DNA of 64,000 nt from FEN-1088 sp031407985 (lineage in GTDB: Bacteria > Myxococcota_A > Polyangia > Fen-1088): assembly GCA_031407985.1 (NCBI GenBank), contig JANOJB010000189.1:12902-76901 (forward strand), given 5' to 3'. Below are positions 34,642-43,022 of the stretch, in pieces (position 1 is the first letter of the stretch; each line of letters opens with the position of its first letter). The notes under the pieces were generated by a model, which was not told the origin of the DNA, did no database searches, and saw nothing but the letters and a program-made list of their open reading frames with translations. The position numbers were made by a program, and so were the translations under genes.

Positions 34642-35883
34642 ATGACCACCAGCCCGGTGCAAGTACCGTCGGTGCGACCGCAGCCCGAGGTGGAATTGCT
34701 GGCCGGTGGAGATGTGGCCTTCCCGCGCATCTTGCGCCGCATCGACCAGGCGCGTTCGTCGATCTTCATTCGTTGTTTCGAATGGCGGGACGACGACACC
34801 GGCAGCATGTTGGCGCGGCACCTGCTTCGCGCCGCCGATCGCGGTGTCACCGTGAAGGTCCTGAAGGATCGCGTCGGCATGAACTACGAATGCCTGGAGG
34901 CGTCGAAGCAAAGCTTCTTTCACAAGAACATCGACTTTCGAACCCGCATGCAGACGTGGTTCCTGATGGCAGCCTACCGGCAGTGGGGAACGATGCGCCA
35001 GCAGGAGAACCCGTTGGCGACGGCGTTGCTGGAACACAAAATGGTCGAGGTTGTGCGCGACGGCAAACGTTTTGATCATTCAAAGCTGTACGTGTTCGAC
35101 GACGACGTGATGATCTTGGGCGGCATGGGCATCGGCAACGATTTCAGGTTGTCCAATGTCGATTTCATGGTCGAGGTTATCGGGCAGGACGCGGTTGCGC
35201 GTTTCGTGGACCGTGATGCGGGACGGGTGGCTTTCGATCCCAAGCGAGATCTGGATTTCCTGCTGCGTTCGCGCCAGGTGCTGGAACCGGACGGCACATC
35301 GCTGGTCGATCACCGCATCGCCCTGATCAACAGCGCGCGCGAGCGTTTGACCATCGAGATGGCGTACCTGGGCGACCCCCGCTGCACGAACGCCGTCGCC
35401 GAGGCCGTCGAGCGTGGCGTGGCCGTGACCCTGTTGACCGGGCAGCGGGCAAACATCATCCGCGATCTGAACCTGCACACCTGTGATCACCTGCTGCGCC
35501 GTACGCGCGCGCCATCGAACCTGCGCATCTTCCTGCACCCGCGCATGGTGCACGGCAAGGCGATCGTGGTGGACCGGGAATGGGTTGACCTGGGTTCCGC
35601 CAATTTCACGTCGCTGTCCCACGATGTCTACGAGGAGGTCGACCTGTACCGCCGCGACGTCGTGTTTGCCCGCGCGGTCGAGGACGCGATCGAGAAGGAC
35701 ATTCAAAACGGCCGGCCAGTCCACGGCCGCGTGCCCTACAAACGTGTGCGCATGCTGATCGAGCGCGCGATCGTGAATCACCAGACGCGCAACGGAAAGC
35801 GACGTCTGGCGAAGAAGCACAAGGCCGCGCGAGTCGTACGCCGCAAGCGCTTGATCGCCCACGTCAGACGACGCAAGGGCTAA
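34642..35883 (+). CDS. Phospholipase D family protein (cardiolipin synthase-like)
   Basis: 413 aa. Two HKD motifs are complete: H146-S-K148-x4-D153 (HSKLYVFD) and H304-G-K306-x4-D311 (HGKAIVVD) followed by GSANFTS. This is the two-motif PLD fold that transfers phosphatidyl groups, as in cardiolipin synthase ClsB or ClsC, or that cleaves phosphodiesters. No N-terminal membrane spans are visible, as in the ClsB type. The C-terminus is very basic (KRRLAKKHKAARVVRRKR), which could bind anionic membranes or nucleic acid. A nuclease-like role is therefore also possible. Confidence 0.85.
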   Translation: MTTSPVQVPSVRPQPEVELLAGGDVAFPRILRRIDQARSSIFIRCFEWRDDDTGSMLARHLLRAADRGVTVKVLKDRVGMNYECLEASKQSFFHKNIDFRTRMQTWFLMAAYRQWGTMRQQENPLATALLEHKMVEVVRDGKRFDHSKLYVFDDDVMILGGMGIGNDFRLSNVDFMVEVIGQDAVARFVDRDAGRVAFDPKRDLDFLLRSRQVLEPDGTSLVDHRIALINSARERLTIEMAYLGDPRCTNAVAEAVERGVAVTLLTGQRANIIRDLNLHTCDHLLRRTRAPSNLRIFLHPRMVHGKAIVVDREWVDLGSANFTSLSHDVYEEVDLYRRDVVFARAVEDAIEKDIQNGRPVHGRVPYKRVRMLIERAIVNHQTRNGKRRLAKKHKAARVVRRKRLIAHVRRRKG

Positions 35884-35927
35884 CGCGGGCGCCGTCTGGT
35901 GGACCCGGCGCAGCAGCGGGGACCGCA

Positions 35928-36584
35928 TCAGCAGGTCGTAGCCAGCGCCACCGATCCCGACGATCCAATGCGGTTCGCGCCCGCGGCGACCAGCGCCAAC
36001 GCCTGCGCACGGGTCTTCACGCCCCCCGAGGCCTTGACGCCCGCGGCGTCCCCGACGATCCGCCGCAACAGCGCCACGTCCTCGACCGTCGCGCCGCCGG
36101 GACCGTAACCGGTCGACGTCTTGACGAACGCGGCGCGCGCGGCCAACACGGCCCGCGCGGCCGCGGCCTTGCGTTCGTCGGAGAACAACGCGGCCTCGAT
36201 GATCACCTTGACGGGCGCTCCCACCGCCAGTGCGACGATGCGCGCGATCTCGGCCGTGACGGCGTCGTCATCACCGGAGCGAATCCAGCCCAGGTTCGCG
36301 ACCACGTCAATCTCGGTGGCGCCGTCGCCCAAGGCACGCCCGGTTTCGAACAGTTTCGTTTCCGTCGCGGACGCGCCATGCGGAAACGCGACCACCGCGG
36401 TCACGCCGACCGCGGACCCCGCCAGGTTGCGCGCGGCGCGGGCCACGAAGACTGGCTGCACGCAAACGGTGCGAAACCCGAAGACACGCGCCTCGTCGCA
36501 CAGCTTGTCGATTTCGGCCGCGACAGCATCGGGGCGCAACAGGGTGTGATCGATCAGCGCGGCCAGATCGCGGTCAACGTTCAT
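35928..36584 (-). CDS. deoC: Deoxyribose-phosphate aldolase
   Basis: 218 aa from ATG 36584 (MNVDRDLAALIDHTLLRPDA); an in-frame start at 36620 adds a poor N-terminus. Splits 2-deoxy-D-ribose 5-phosphate into glyceraldehyde 3-phosphate and acetaldehyde. TIM-barrel class I aldolase: D-H-T-L-L near residue 12, EIDVVANLGW at about 91-100, the Schiff-base Lys K155 in FVKTSTGYG and the second active Lys K184 in VKASGGVK. All key residues are present. It stands alone rather than in a deo operon. Confidence 0.93.
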   Translation of the reverse strand: MNVDRDLAALIDHTLLRPDAVAAEIDKLCDEARVFGFRTVCVQPVFVARAARNLAGSAVGVTAVVAFPHGASATETKLFETGRALGDGATEIDVVANLGWIRSGDDDAVTAEIARIVALAVGAPVKVIIEAALFSDERKAAAARAVLAARAAFVKTSTGYGPGGATVEDVALLRRIVGDAAGVKASGGVKTRAQALALVAAGANRIGSSGSVALATTC

Positions 36585-36654
36585 CCGCCCACGGTAATGC
36601 CGGGCTTCCGGCGGGTCCAATCAAGCCAAGGCACAGACAACCTTGGCCGGACCC

Positions 36655-37764
36655 TCACGGCTGCCAGATGATGTCGGACGCCGCGTATTTGCAGACGGTG
36701 CCGTCGGCGCCCGAGCCGAGCTTCGGCGGCTCGGCGCCGGTGTTGTTGCCCGTATAACGTTCGCAGATGGCGACGGAATTGGTGGCGCCCTTGATCGTGA
36801 TGTTCTTGAAGGTCGCGGTGTCGTTGTAATTCGCGTTCATGCCGGCCAGAGATCCGGCGCGGGGAATGATCATCAGGTTCTCGAACTGGGCGTTGCGGGC
36901 ATACTGGGTCGTGCAGTTTCCGCACGACCGGTACAGCTTGCCGAAGTCCTGCGCGCAGAAATTCTTGATCACCATGGTTCCGCCGCCGTTGTGCTGGAAC
37001 ACCTTGTCGGTGGCGTGATTCGCGCCCCCACCGTCTATGGTCATAACCGTCGTCGCCGCTGCTCCCTTCGACGTGGCCGCGTCTTCGCCGACGTCTTCCC
37101 ACCAGACGTTTTTCAACGTGCAGGTGCCGGCGCAGTGCACGCCGTCGGAAGCGGGGGCGCCGATGATCACGTTTTGCAGCGTGCCACCGTTGACGATGTT
37201 GAACAGGGGATCTTGATTTTCAAGCTGGCCGCCGGATCCCAGCGGGCCGCTGCCCACGAATCGTTTCATGCCGCCGTCGTACACGCCGCTGATGGTTTGC
37301 GTGGCGGTGATGGGCTGATTCGCCCCCACGGCGGTCGGCCACACGCACAAGCTGGCCGCGCTGACCGCACCGCCGGCGCCCCCCGTCGAGGTGGAACCTC
37401 CTGTCGCGGCACCGGCGCTTCCCCCGGTTCCCGTCCGACCGCCGGTTGCCGCGCCGCCTGTTCCAGCCCGGCCACCCGTTGCCGCGCCCCCGGTTCCAAT
37501 GGCGGAACCGCCCGTCCCCGTCGCCGCCCCACCCGTGCCCGTGGTTCCGCCGCTTCCCGGGCCGCTGCCACCGCTATTTTGCGTGCCCCCACCGGTTCCG
37601 GGCATATCCACCCCCGCGCCCCCGCCGCAGCCCGTCGGGGCCACGGCCGACGCGATCAAAACCAGGCAGGCCCTCCCCGCGCCATACCGTGCGGTCCGTA
37701 GGGATTTCGCCAAGGACCGCGGAATCGGGCTTCCAGTGCCATGCCGGACGGGATCAGATCGCAT
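36655..37764 (-). CDS. Pectate lyase-like lipoprotein (PL3 family)
   Basis: 369 aa from ATG 37764. Signal region ends with a lipobox (SAVAPTGC near residue 46), then about 80 residues of GTGG linker. Residues about 135-369 show the parallel beta-helix of PL3 lyases: DGVHCAGTCTLKNVWWEDVG, EDAATSKG, then repeated Asn/Ile turns and a C-terminal KYAASDIIWQP. PL3 enzymes cleave polygalacturonate by beta-elimination with Ca2+. The n-region is long, so a shorter start (TTG near 37713) is possible. It probably works with the GH43 protein 3 kb away in pectin breakdown. Confidence 0.85.
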   Translation of the reverse strand: MRSDPVRHGTGSPIPRSLAKSLRTARYGAGRACLVLIASAVAPTGCGGGAGVDMPGTGGGTQNSGGSGPGSGGTTGTGGAATGTGGSAIGTGGAATGGRAGTGGAATGGRTGTGGSAGAATGGSTSTGGAGGAVSAASLCVWPTAVGANQPITATQTISGVYDGGMKRFVGSGPLGSGGQLENQDPLFNIVNGGTLQNVIIGAPASDGVHCAGTCTLKNVWWEDVGEDAATSKGAAATTVMTIDGGGANHATDKVFQHNGGGTMVIKNFCAQDFGKLYRSCGNCTTQYARNAQFENLMIIPRAGSLAGMNANYNDTATFKNITIKGATNSVAICERYTGNNTGAEPPKLGSGADGTVCKYAASDIIWQP

Positions 37765-38057
37765 AGGTCCTCGTGGGGGGGAGAGGTTTGATGAGAGCCA
37801 GTGTTCGCTCGTCGCGCCAACGGCTCATCTGGCGCCTGGTTCCTTCTCGACGGAAAACCAATCATCTAAAACCACACCCGACCGCCCGGTTCGCATCCGC
37901 CCGTGCTGCACTGCTCAACCCTGGAGCGAACACGCCGCCGCTCCCACGAAGGGGCGCTTTCGCAGCAGGCTGAGATCGCGATTTCCGTCGTGCGACGGCC
38001 CACCGGTAGCGTCTGGATATTCAATATTTTCCGGAGGAGAATGCTAGTAGGACGAAC

Positions 38058-38309
38058 ATGTCCACGATGCCCCCATACAAGGAACTGTTTCCCGCCGGTC
38101 GTCGAGTTCGAATCAGGGTGCGCGAGACCTTGCTGGACTTCCAGAAGACCTGGATGCTTCACCATCCGATCTCGGATGAGATGGTTTCCCTCGCAGGGAC
38201 ATCGGCCGCGGTAAAAAGCGTCGGCTTCTATCACGGTGGTGATGTTCTCTATGTTCTCGAGAACGTTCCTGGAACGTGGCACGAAGGATGTCTGGCGGAC
38301 GAGAGGTGA
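38058..38309 (+). CDS. Small hypothetical protein
   Basis: 83 aa with ATG 38058 and AGTAGGAC upstream. Mixed alpha/beta-like sequence (KELFPAGRRVRIRVRETLLD, then KSVGFYHGGDVLYVLENV) with no recognised motif. It ends 9 nt before the DUF1801 gene, so the two are probably co-transcribed. The 290 bases before it (37765-38057) hold no visible gene. Confidence 0.55.
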   Translation: MSTMPPYKELFPAGRRVRIRVRETLLDFQKTWMLHHPISDEMVSLAGTSAAVKSVGFYHGGDVLYVLENVPGTWHEGCLADER

Positions 38310-38318
38310 CATCCTTCG

Positions 38319-38750
38319 ATGGCAGAGACCAAGACAAAACCCACGAGCGCGAGCGTCGACGCGCACCTTGCGTCCAGGGCGAGTCCAACGCAGTTGACGG
38401 ACTGCAAGGCCATCATGGCCATGTGCAAGCGGGTTACGAAGCAGCAGCCAAAGATGTGGGGTCCAAGCATCGTGGGCTACGGCTCGTACACCTACACCTA
38501 CAAGAGCGGTCACTCAGGCGACGCATGTCTCACTGGCTTCGCAGTCCGCGGCAACGAACTGGTCGTCTACCTCATCGCGGAGAACCCCGGGCAAATCGAA
38601 CTCTTGGCCAAGCTCGGGAGACACAAGATGGGTAAGGCCTGTCTGTACTTCAAGCGACTGGCGGACCTCGACGTTAAGGTCCTTCAGGCACTAATTGCCG
38701 GGTCGGTCGCCGAAGTCAAACGCCGGTATCCGCACTCCCGCGGCGCCTAA
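38319..38750 (+). CDS. DUF1801 domain protein
   Basis: 143 aa. Central motif MWGPSIVGYGSYTYTYKSGHSGDACLTGF, in parts, is the signature of DUF1801 proteins (W-G-P-S-I-V-G-(F/Y)-G-x-Y-x-Y-x-S-G). It is followed by VVYLIAENPGQIELLAKLG and a C-terminal helix ending in VAEVKRRYP. The function of the family is not established; structures are iron-chaperone-like or YdhG/frataxin-like. Follows the 83-aa gene by 9 nt. Confidence 0.8.
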   Translation: MAETKTKPTSASVDAHLASRASPTQLTDCKAIMAMCKRVTKQQPKMWGPSIVGYGSYTYTYKSGHSGDACLTGFAVRGNELVVYLIAENPGQIELLAKLGRHKMGKACLYFKRLADLDVKVLQALIAGSVAEVKRRYPHSRGA

Positions 38751-38863
38751 CCAGAAGGCGTTTGGTCAGACGACGATGAACGTATTGGCCCGACCTTTGA
38801 GGGCGGTCCCGAAGATCGCAAGAAGGCCTTGCCGGACATGTATATGGGAGTAATATACACGGC

Positions 38864-39181
38864 GTGGCCGGGTTCCCCGATGAGCTAACGCAATGTACGG
38901 CCTTTGAGTGGGACGTCGGCAACGCGGAGAAAAACTGGGAGGGGCACGAGGTCAGCCGTGGGGAGGCCGAGGAGACCTTCTTCAACCGACCACTGGTTGT
39001 TGCGCCGGATGCGGAACACTCTGGGCGTGAGGCTAGATATGCGGCGTTGGGTAGAACGGAGGAAGGACGTCGGCTTACGATCATCTTCACCGTGCGCGGG
39101 ACCTTGATCCGAGTGATTTCGGCACGAGACATGAGTCGGCGAGAACGGAGAATTTATGAGCAAGCGGCCAGCAAAGAGTAA
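38864..39181 (+). CDS. brnT: BrnT-like ribonuclease toxin
   Basis: 105 aa from GTG 38864. AFEWDVGNAEKNWEGHEVS matches the BrnT start (F-x-W-D-x2-K/N-x3-N-x3-H-x-V-S). EEGRRLTIIFTVRG and IRVISARDMSRRERRIYEQ match the RelE-like core with its basic residues. BrnT cleaves RNA unless bound by BrnA (family knowledge). The next gene starts 26 nt inside this one, the usual toxin-first overlap. The N-terminus carries about 13 extra residues before the family start. Confidence 0.82.
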   Translation: MAGFPDELTQCTAFEWDVGNAEKNWEGHEVSRGEAEETFFNRPLVVAPDAEHSGREARYAALGRTEEGRRLTIIFTVRGTLIRVISARDMSRRERRIYEQAASKE

Positions 39182-39452
39182 GAAGAACATTCCAGTCTTT
39201 TCCAGCGAAGACGAGGAGCGGCGTTTCTGGGCCAAACGCGATGCGAGCGATTACTTCGACTGGGCCAAGGCAACCCAGCCAACGCTCCCCGATTTGAAGC
39301 CGTCGACGACGTCGATTTCCATCCGCTTACCAGTTGCGATGCTGGAGGATCTGAAAGTACTCGCCAACAAGCAGGATGTTCCCTACCAGTCACTGATGAA
39401 GCTTTACTTGGCAGAGCGCATCGGCCGTGAACGCACGAGGAAGGCCTCGTGA
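39156..39452 (+). CDS. brnA: BrnA-like CopG/RHH antitoxin
   Basis: 98 aa. Residues about 14-45 (FSSEDEERRFWAKRDASDYF) match BrnA-type antitoxins. The C-terminal half (STTSISIRLPVAMLEDLKVL, then ANKQDVPYQSLMKLYLAERI) is a ribbon-helix-helix DNA-binding domain. It should neutralise BrnT and repress the operon. It overlaps the toxin gene by 26 nt. Confidence 0.83.
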   Translation: MSKRPAKSKKNIPVFSSEDEERRFWAKRDASDYFDWAKATQPTLPDLKPSTTSISIRLPVAMLEDLKVLANKQDVPYQSLMKLYLAERIGRERTRKAS

Positions 39453-39543
39453 GGCATACCCACGCGATGAAGCGGACGGGCTGCGCCCGGCGCGTCTCGA
39501 TTTGGCTCGGTATTGGATGACCTGCGCGGGGGGCCCACATAGC

Positions 39544-40230
39544 ATGGTGTTGCAGACGACCACCTCCCTCGCTTCGGTTGGAGGAGACAATCCGTGGTTG
39601 CGGATTCCTGCCGACGACTACGAAGCACACATGTGCTCCATCGGGCAGTCTGCGGTCTTGCGCGATTTCTTCTGCCGCGCGTACAAGGAAAGCAGCCCGA
39701 CCCGACTGGCAATCTTGGGATGCACCACCGGCAGCGACCTGCGACACATTGATCCGACGGTCACGGCCATGGTCGCGGGAGTTGACATAAATCCCGCGTA
39801 CATTGAGATCGCCCGCGCCCGGTTCACGACGCTCGGCTCGCGATTGCGCTTGGTCAACGGCGACGTCATGGAGGTGGACCTGCCTGCGGTTCAGTTTGAT
39901 CTCGTTCATGCCGCGCTGTTGCTGGAGTACGTTGAACCGCTGTCATTGCTTCGTCGGATCCACCAATGGTTGTCTCCGGAAGGGATCTGTTCGGTGGTGA
40001 CACAGGAACCGATACCCGGTGGCGCGGAGGTCAGCAGTAGTGGATTCAATAGCCTCGAGATTCTTGCTGGACGGATGTGTCTACGAAGCGCAGAGGAGGT
40101 GGTGGCCCTGGCCGCCGAAGTGGGATTTCGACTTGTGCGTCAGCGAGCCATGACCTTGCCGAATGGGAAGAGCCTCGTGAACTCCATCTTCGAGAAGGCG
40201 CGTTGGACGGAAAGCGGGGATGACAAATGA
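39544..40230 (+). CDS. Class I SAM-dependent methyltransferase
   Basis: 228 aa from ATG 39544; ATG 39517 and a start at 39427 are also in frame. The AdoMet site is visible: motif I LAILGCTTGSDL (near residues 55-66), VAGVDINPAYIEIARARF (motif II with the acidic D), VNGDVMEVDLP and FDLVHAALLLEYV (motif IV/post I). This is the class I Rossmann-like methyltransferase fold with a small-molecule-type layout. The target is unknown. The gene follows brnA by about 90 nt on the same strand. Confidence 0.82.
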   Translation: MVLQTTTSLASVGGDNPWLRIPADDYEAHMCSIGQSAVLRDFFCRAYKESSPTRLAILGCTTGSDLRHIDPTVTAMVAGVDINPAYIEIARARFTTLGSRLRLVNGDVMEVDLPAVQFDLVHAALLLEYVEPLSLLRRIHQWLSPEGICSVVTQEPIPGGAEVSSSGFNSLEILAGRMCLRSAEEVVALAAEVGFRLVRQRAMTLPNGKSLVNSIFEKARWTESGDDK

Positions 40231-40244
40231 AGCCGAGAGAGGTC

Positions 40245-41630
40245 CTACGGGCCGCCCGAGACCGGCCAGCCGTCCGCGTCCCAGGTCATTTCGGAGATGC
40301 GCAGCGTCCCCGCGTTCGAATTGTACGCGTGATACACGTTGTACGTTCGATCGACTGAAACCAGCACCGCGTTGTGCCCCGGACCGTGCCACGTGCTGTT
40401 GCCCTGCACCAGCAGTGTGCCGCCGCCCATCATCGCCGGCGTGCCCGCCTTGTCAGCGTACGGACCCATCACCGACGTCGCGCGGCTGACGCGGATGTTG
40501 TACGTGCTGCTTACGCCCTGGCAGCAGGTATCGAACGACATGAACAGGTAGTAGAAACCGCAGCGCCTGAAAATGAACGGCGCCTCCAGCGCGCCCCCGT
40601 TGTTCGGACGCGCGGCGATCGACGTCAACGTGGTCCCGACGCGCGCGCCGGTTGCATCCAGCTGAATCAGTTTCAAGCCGCCCCAGAAGCTGCCGAACGC
40701 CAACCACGGCGTGCCCGCTTCGTCGACGATCACGTTGGGATCGATCGCGTTCCAGTTGTCGTTGGTCGTACCCGTGTTCGAACAAATCACCGATCCGTGA
40801 TCTGTCCACGACCCCGTCGCCAGATCCGCCTTTGTCGCGTGTCCGATGCACGAACGGTTCTGACCGAACGTCGAGGCCGAATAGTACAGATGGTACTGAC
40901 CGCCGAAATACGAGATGTCCGGCGCCCACAGATTGGACGCGCCCGGCACCGACGACGCAATCCAGGCCGGGTTGCTGGCAAAGACGGCCGGCCCATTTGC
41001 CCACGCCGTCAGGTTCGTCGATGTCTTGGCCGACGGGCGGCCGGTGAAAAACATGTAGTACGTGCTGCCCGACATCATGACCACGGGATCGTGCGTCCCC
41101 AGACTTCCTGACAGCGTCAATGGCACGGGGGGATTGGCGGCATCGTTGGCGCGACCCGGGCACGCCAGTTGGCCGCCACCACCGATCGCACCGCCCGTGC
41201 CCAGGACACCGCCACCACCGCCGGTGCCGACCCGTCCGGCGACACCGGCGCCACCGCGACCACCCGTCCCGGACGTCCCAGCAGTCGCCGCCGCGCCTCC
41301 GGTGCCTGGCGCACCGCCGCTGGCCGGCGCGTTGCCCCCGGTCGCCGACGCGCCTCCCGTCGCTGGCGCGCCACCACTGCCTGGCGCGCCCCCGCTGCCC
41401 GTCGCGCCCCCGCTGCCCGTCGCGCCGCCAGGCGCGGACCCACCGCCCGTCGCGGAGGCACCGCCCGTTCCAGACAAACCGCCGCCCGTCCCGCTGGAAG
41501 CGCCTCCGGAAGCAGAGCCCCCGGATCCGCCGCCGTTCACGGCCGGCGAGCACCCCAGCACCAGCGCGCCTGAACACGCCGCAAGCGCAACGGTACAAAC
41601 AAAAAGGCAATGTCGGCGGGGGACGAACAT
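40245..41630 (-). CDS. GH43 arabinanase-like lipoprotein
   Basis: 461 aa. Lipobox ALVLGC (Cys27), then a 125-residue Gly/Ala linker. Five-bladed beta-propeller of GH43 from about residue 165: catalytic base D181 in THDPVV, pKa-modulating D297 in NAIDPNV and catalytic acid E349 in ALEAPF. H419 lies in HGPGHNAV and is typical of endo-1,5-alpha-arabinanases. The set is complete. It should act on arabinan side chains of pectin outside the cell. It pairs functionally with the PL3-like lipoprotein at 36.7 kb. Confidence 0.88.
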   Translation of the reverse strand: MFVPRRHCLFVCTVALAACSGALVLGCSPAVNGGGSGGSASGGASSGTGGGLSGTGGASATGGGSAPGGATGSGGATGSGGAPGSGGAPATGGASATGGNAPASGGAPGTGGAAATAGTSGTGGRGGAGVAGRVGTGGGGGVLGTGGAIGGGGQLACPGRANDAANPPVPLTLSGSLGTHDPVVMMSGSTYYMFFTGRPSAKTSTNLTAWANGPAVFASNPAWIASSVPGASNLWAPDISYFGGQYHLYYSASTFGQNRSCIGHATKADLATGSWTDHGSVICSNTGTTNDNWNAIDPNVIVDEAGTPWLAFGSFWGGLKLIQLDATGARVGTTLTSIAARPNNGGALEAPFIFRRCGFYYLFMSFDTCCQGVSSTYNIRVSRATSVMGPYADKAGTPAMMGGGTLLVQGNSTWHGPGHNAVLVSVDRTYNVYHAYNSNAGTLRISEMTWDADGWPVSGGP

Positions 41631-41782
41631 TGAACGGCGAACCCGCGGGCCGGGTTCAACTTAGGAAGTGTCGTTGGCTCCCTCGAACGGGTCAAAATTC
41701 CACGATGGAACGGTCGCAATCGCGATGCGTTGCGTGGCTCGACCGGCCACCAACGCCTTGAATTCATCAACTCATCAACGCC

Positions 41783-42952
41783 TCAACGCTCAATCGGTGC
41801 TGGCGTCTCTGGGCGAATTCCTGCGCCAATCGCTGGTCCCGCGGCTGGCACGTCCCGCCCTTCCCCGGGCCGCAACGTCCAGAACCGTGGGCGGCTCTCG
41901 CCCCGACGCGCCAGCGCCGTCTCGAGGGCCTGCATCGGTTCGTCCTGTCCGTCATCGGCCAGCCGGAACGTCCCAAAGTGCATGCCGAGCACCGTAGCCG
42001 CGCCCAGTGTCTCGGCGGCCGACACGGCTTGCTCGGGGGAAACGTGTACGCGCGACATGAACCATTCGGGACGGAAAGCGCCGATGGGCAGCACGGCCAA
42101 GCGCGGGCTGCCGAAGCGTTTCCGGATCTCGGCGAAGTGTGGGCCAAAACCAGTGTCGCCCGCGAAGTAGATCGGCCCCGCGGGCCCTTGCACCACGTAG
42201 CCCAGCCACAACGTCTTGTCCCGATCGAACAGGCCGCGGTTGGAAAAATGTTGCGCGGGAACGCCCCAGATCCGCACCTCGGCCGTCAGGCTTTCGTTTT
42301 GCCACCAGTCGAGCTCGATGACGGATTCGATTCCGTTGTTTCGAAGCAGCGCGCCGTTGCCAAGGCCGACGAAAAAGCGGGGATGGTGCGTGGCGTGCAG
42401 ACGCCGCAGCGTCGGCAGATCCATGTGGTCGTAGTGGCAGTGGCTGACCACCACCGCGTCGATGCGCGGCAGATCCTCGAAACGCAGCCCGGGCGGGTGG
42501 TGGCGGCGCGGTCCCACGAATGAGACCGGACTGGCCCGTTCCGACCAGATGGGATCGGAAAGCACGTTGACGCCATCCATCTGCAACAGCACCGTCGCGT
42601 GGTTGATGAAGGTGACGCGCGCGTCGCCGGTCGCGACCCGTGGTGGGGGCGGTAGCCCGGGGAGCACCGCGCGGTCCGTCCACGGGCCCGGCTTGCGTTC
42701 GAACTGCCACTTCAGAAAACCCCCGAAGCCACCGGCGTGCGCGGTCTCTTTTTGGTTTTGAAAGCGTTTTCCGTCGAAGTGATCCGAAACCGGACCGCTA
42801 TAGCCCGCACTGGACAGCACGTAGCCGACCACCGTCGAAAACGCGGCGAACAACACCAACAGGGCCGCCAGCCCCAGGGCCAGTCGCTTGACCCACTTCC
42901 GCGCGGACGACTGCTTCCTTTGCAGTGACGCTGGTTCCAATCGACGGCTCAT
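41783..42952 (-). CDS. Membrane-anchored metallo-beta-lactamase-fold hydrolase (NAPE-PLD/RomA-like)
   Basis: 389 aa. One N-terminal membrane segment (residues about 23-48). The MBL domain carries the zinc motif H171-x-H173-x-D175-H176 (SHCHYDHMD), an upstream INHATVLLQ strand, FAGDTGFG (D ligand) and a later His in VLGMHFGTF. The order FxNHAT, GPRRHHPPG and GDTG is characteristic of the NAPE-PLD/RomA/UlaG branch of the MBL superfamily. These enzymes cleave phosphodiesters of lipids or other cyclic or lactone bonds; the substrate here is unknown. The 150-nt gap to the GH43 gene holds no visible gene. Confidence 0.83.
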   Translation of the reverse strand: MSRRLEPASLQRKQSSARKWVKRLALGLAALLVLFAAFSTVVGYVLSSAGYSGPVSDHFDGKRFQNQKETAHAGGFGGFLKWQFERKPGPWTDRAVLPGLPPPPRVATGDARVTFINHATVLLQMDGVNVLSDPIWSERASPVSFVGPRRHHPPGLRFEDLPRIDAVVVSHCHYDHMDLPTLRRLHATHHPRFFVGLGNGALLRNNGIESVIELDWWQNESLTAEVRIWGVPAQHFSNRGLFDRDKTLWLGYVVQGPAGPIYFAGDTGFGPHFAEIRKRFGSPRLAVLPIGAFRPEWFMSRVHVSPEQAVSAAETLGAATVLGMHFGTFRLADDGQDEPMQALETALARRGESRPRFWTLRPGEGRDVPAAGPAIGAGIRPETPAPIER

Positions 42953-43022
42953 TTTCCGTGAACATAGCAGGCGTGCCCAGTATCCCTACCGTCGCTGTCA
43001 TTCAAGGGGAGCACGTTTCTAG

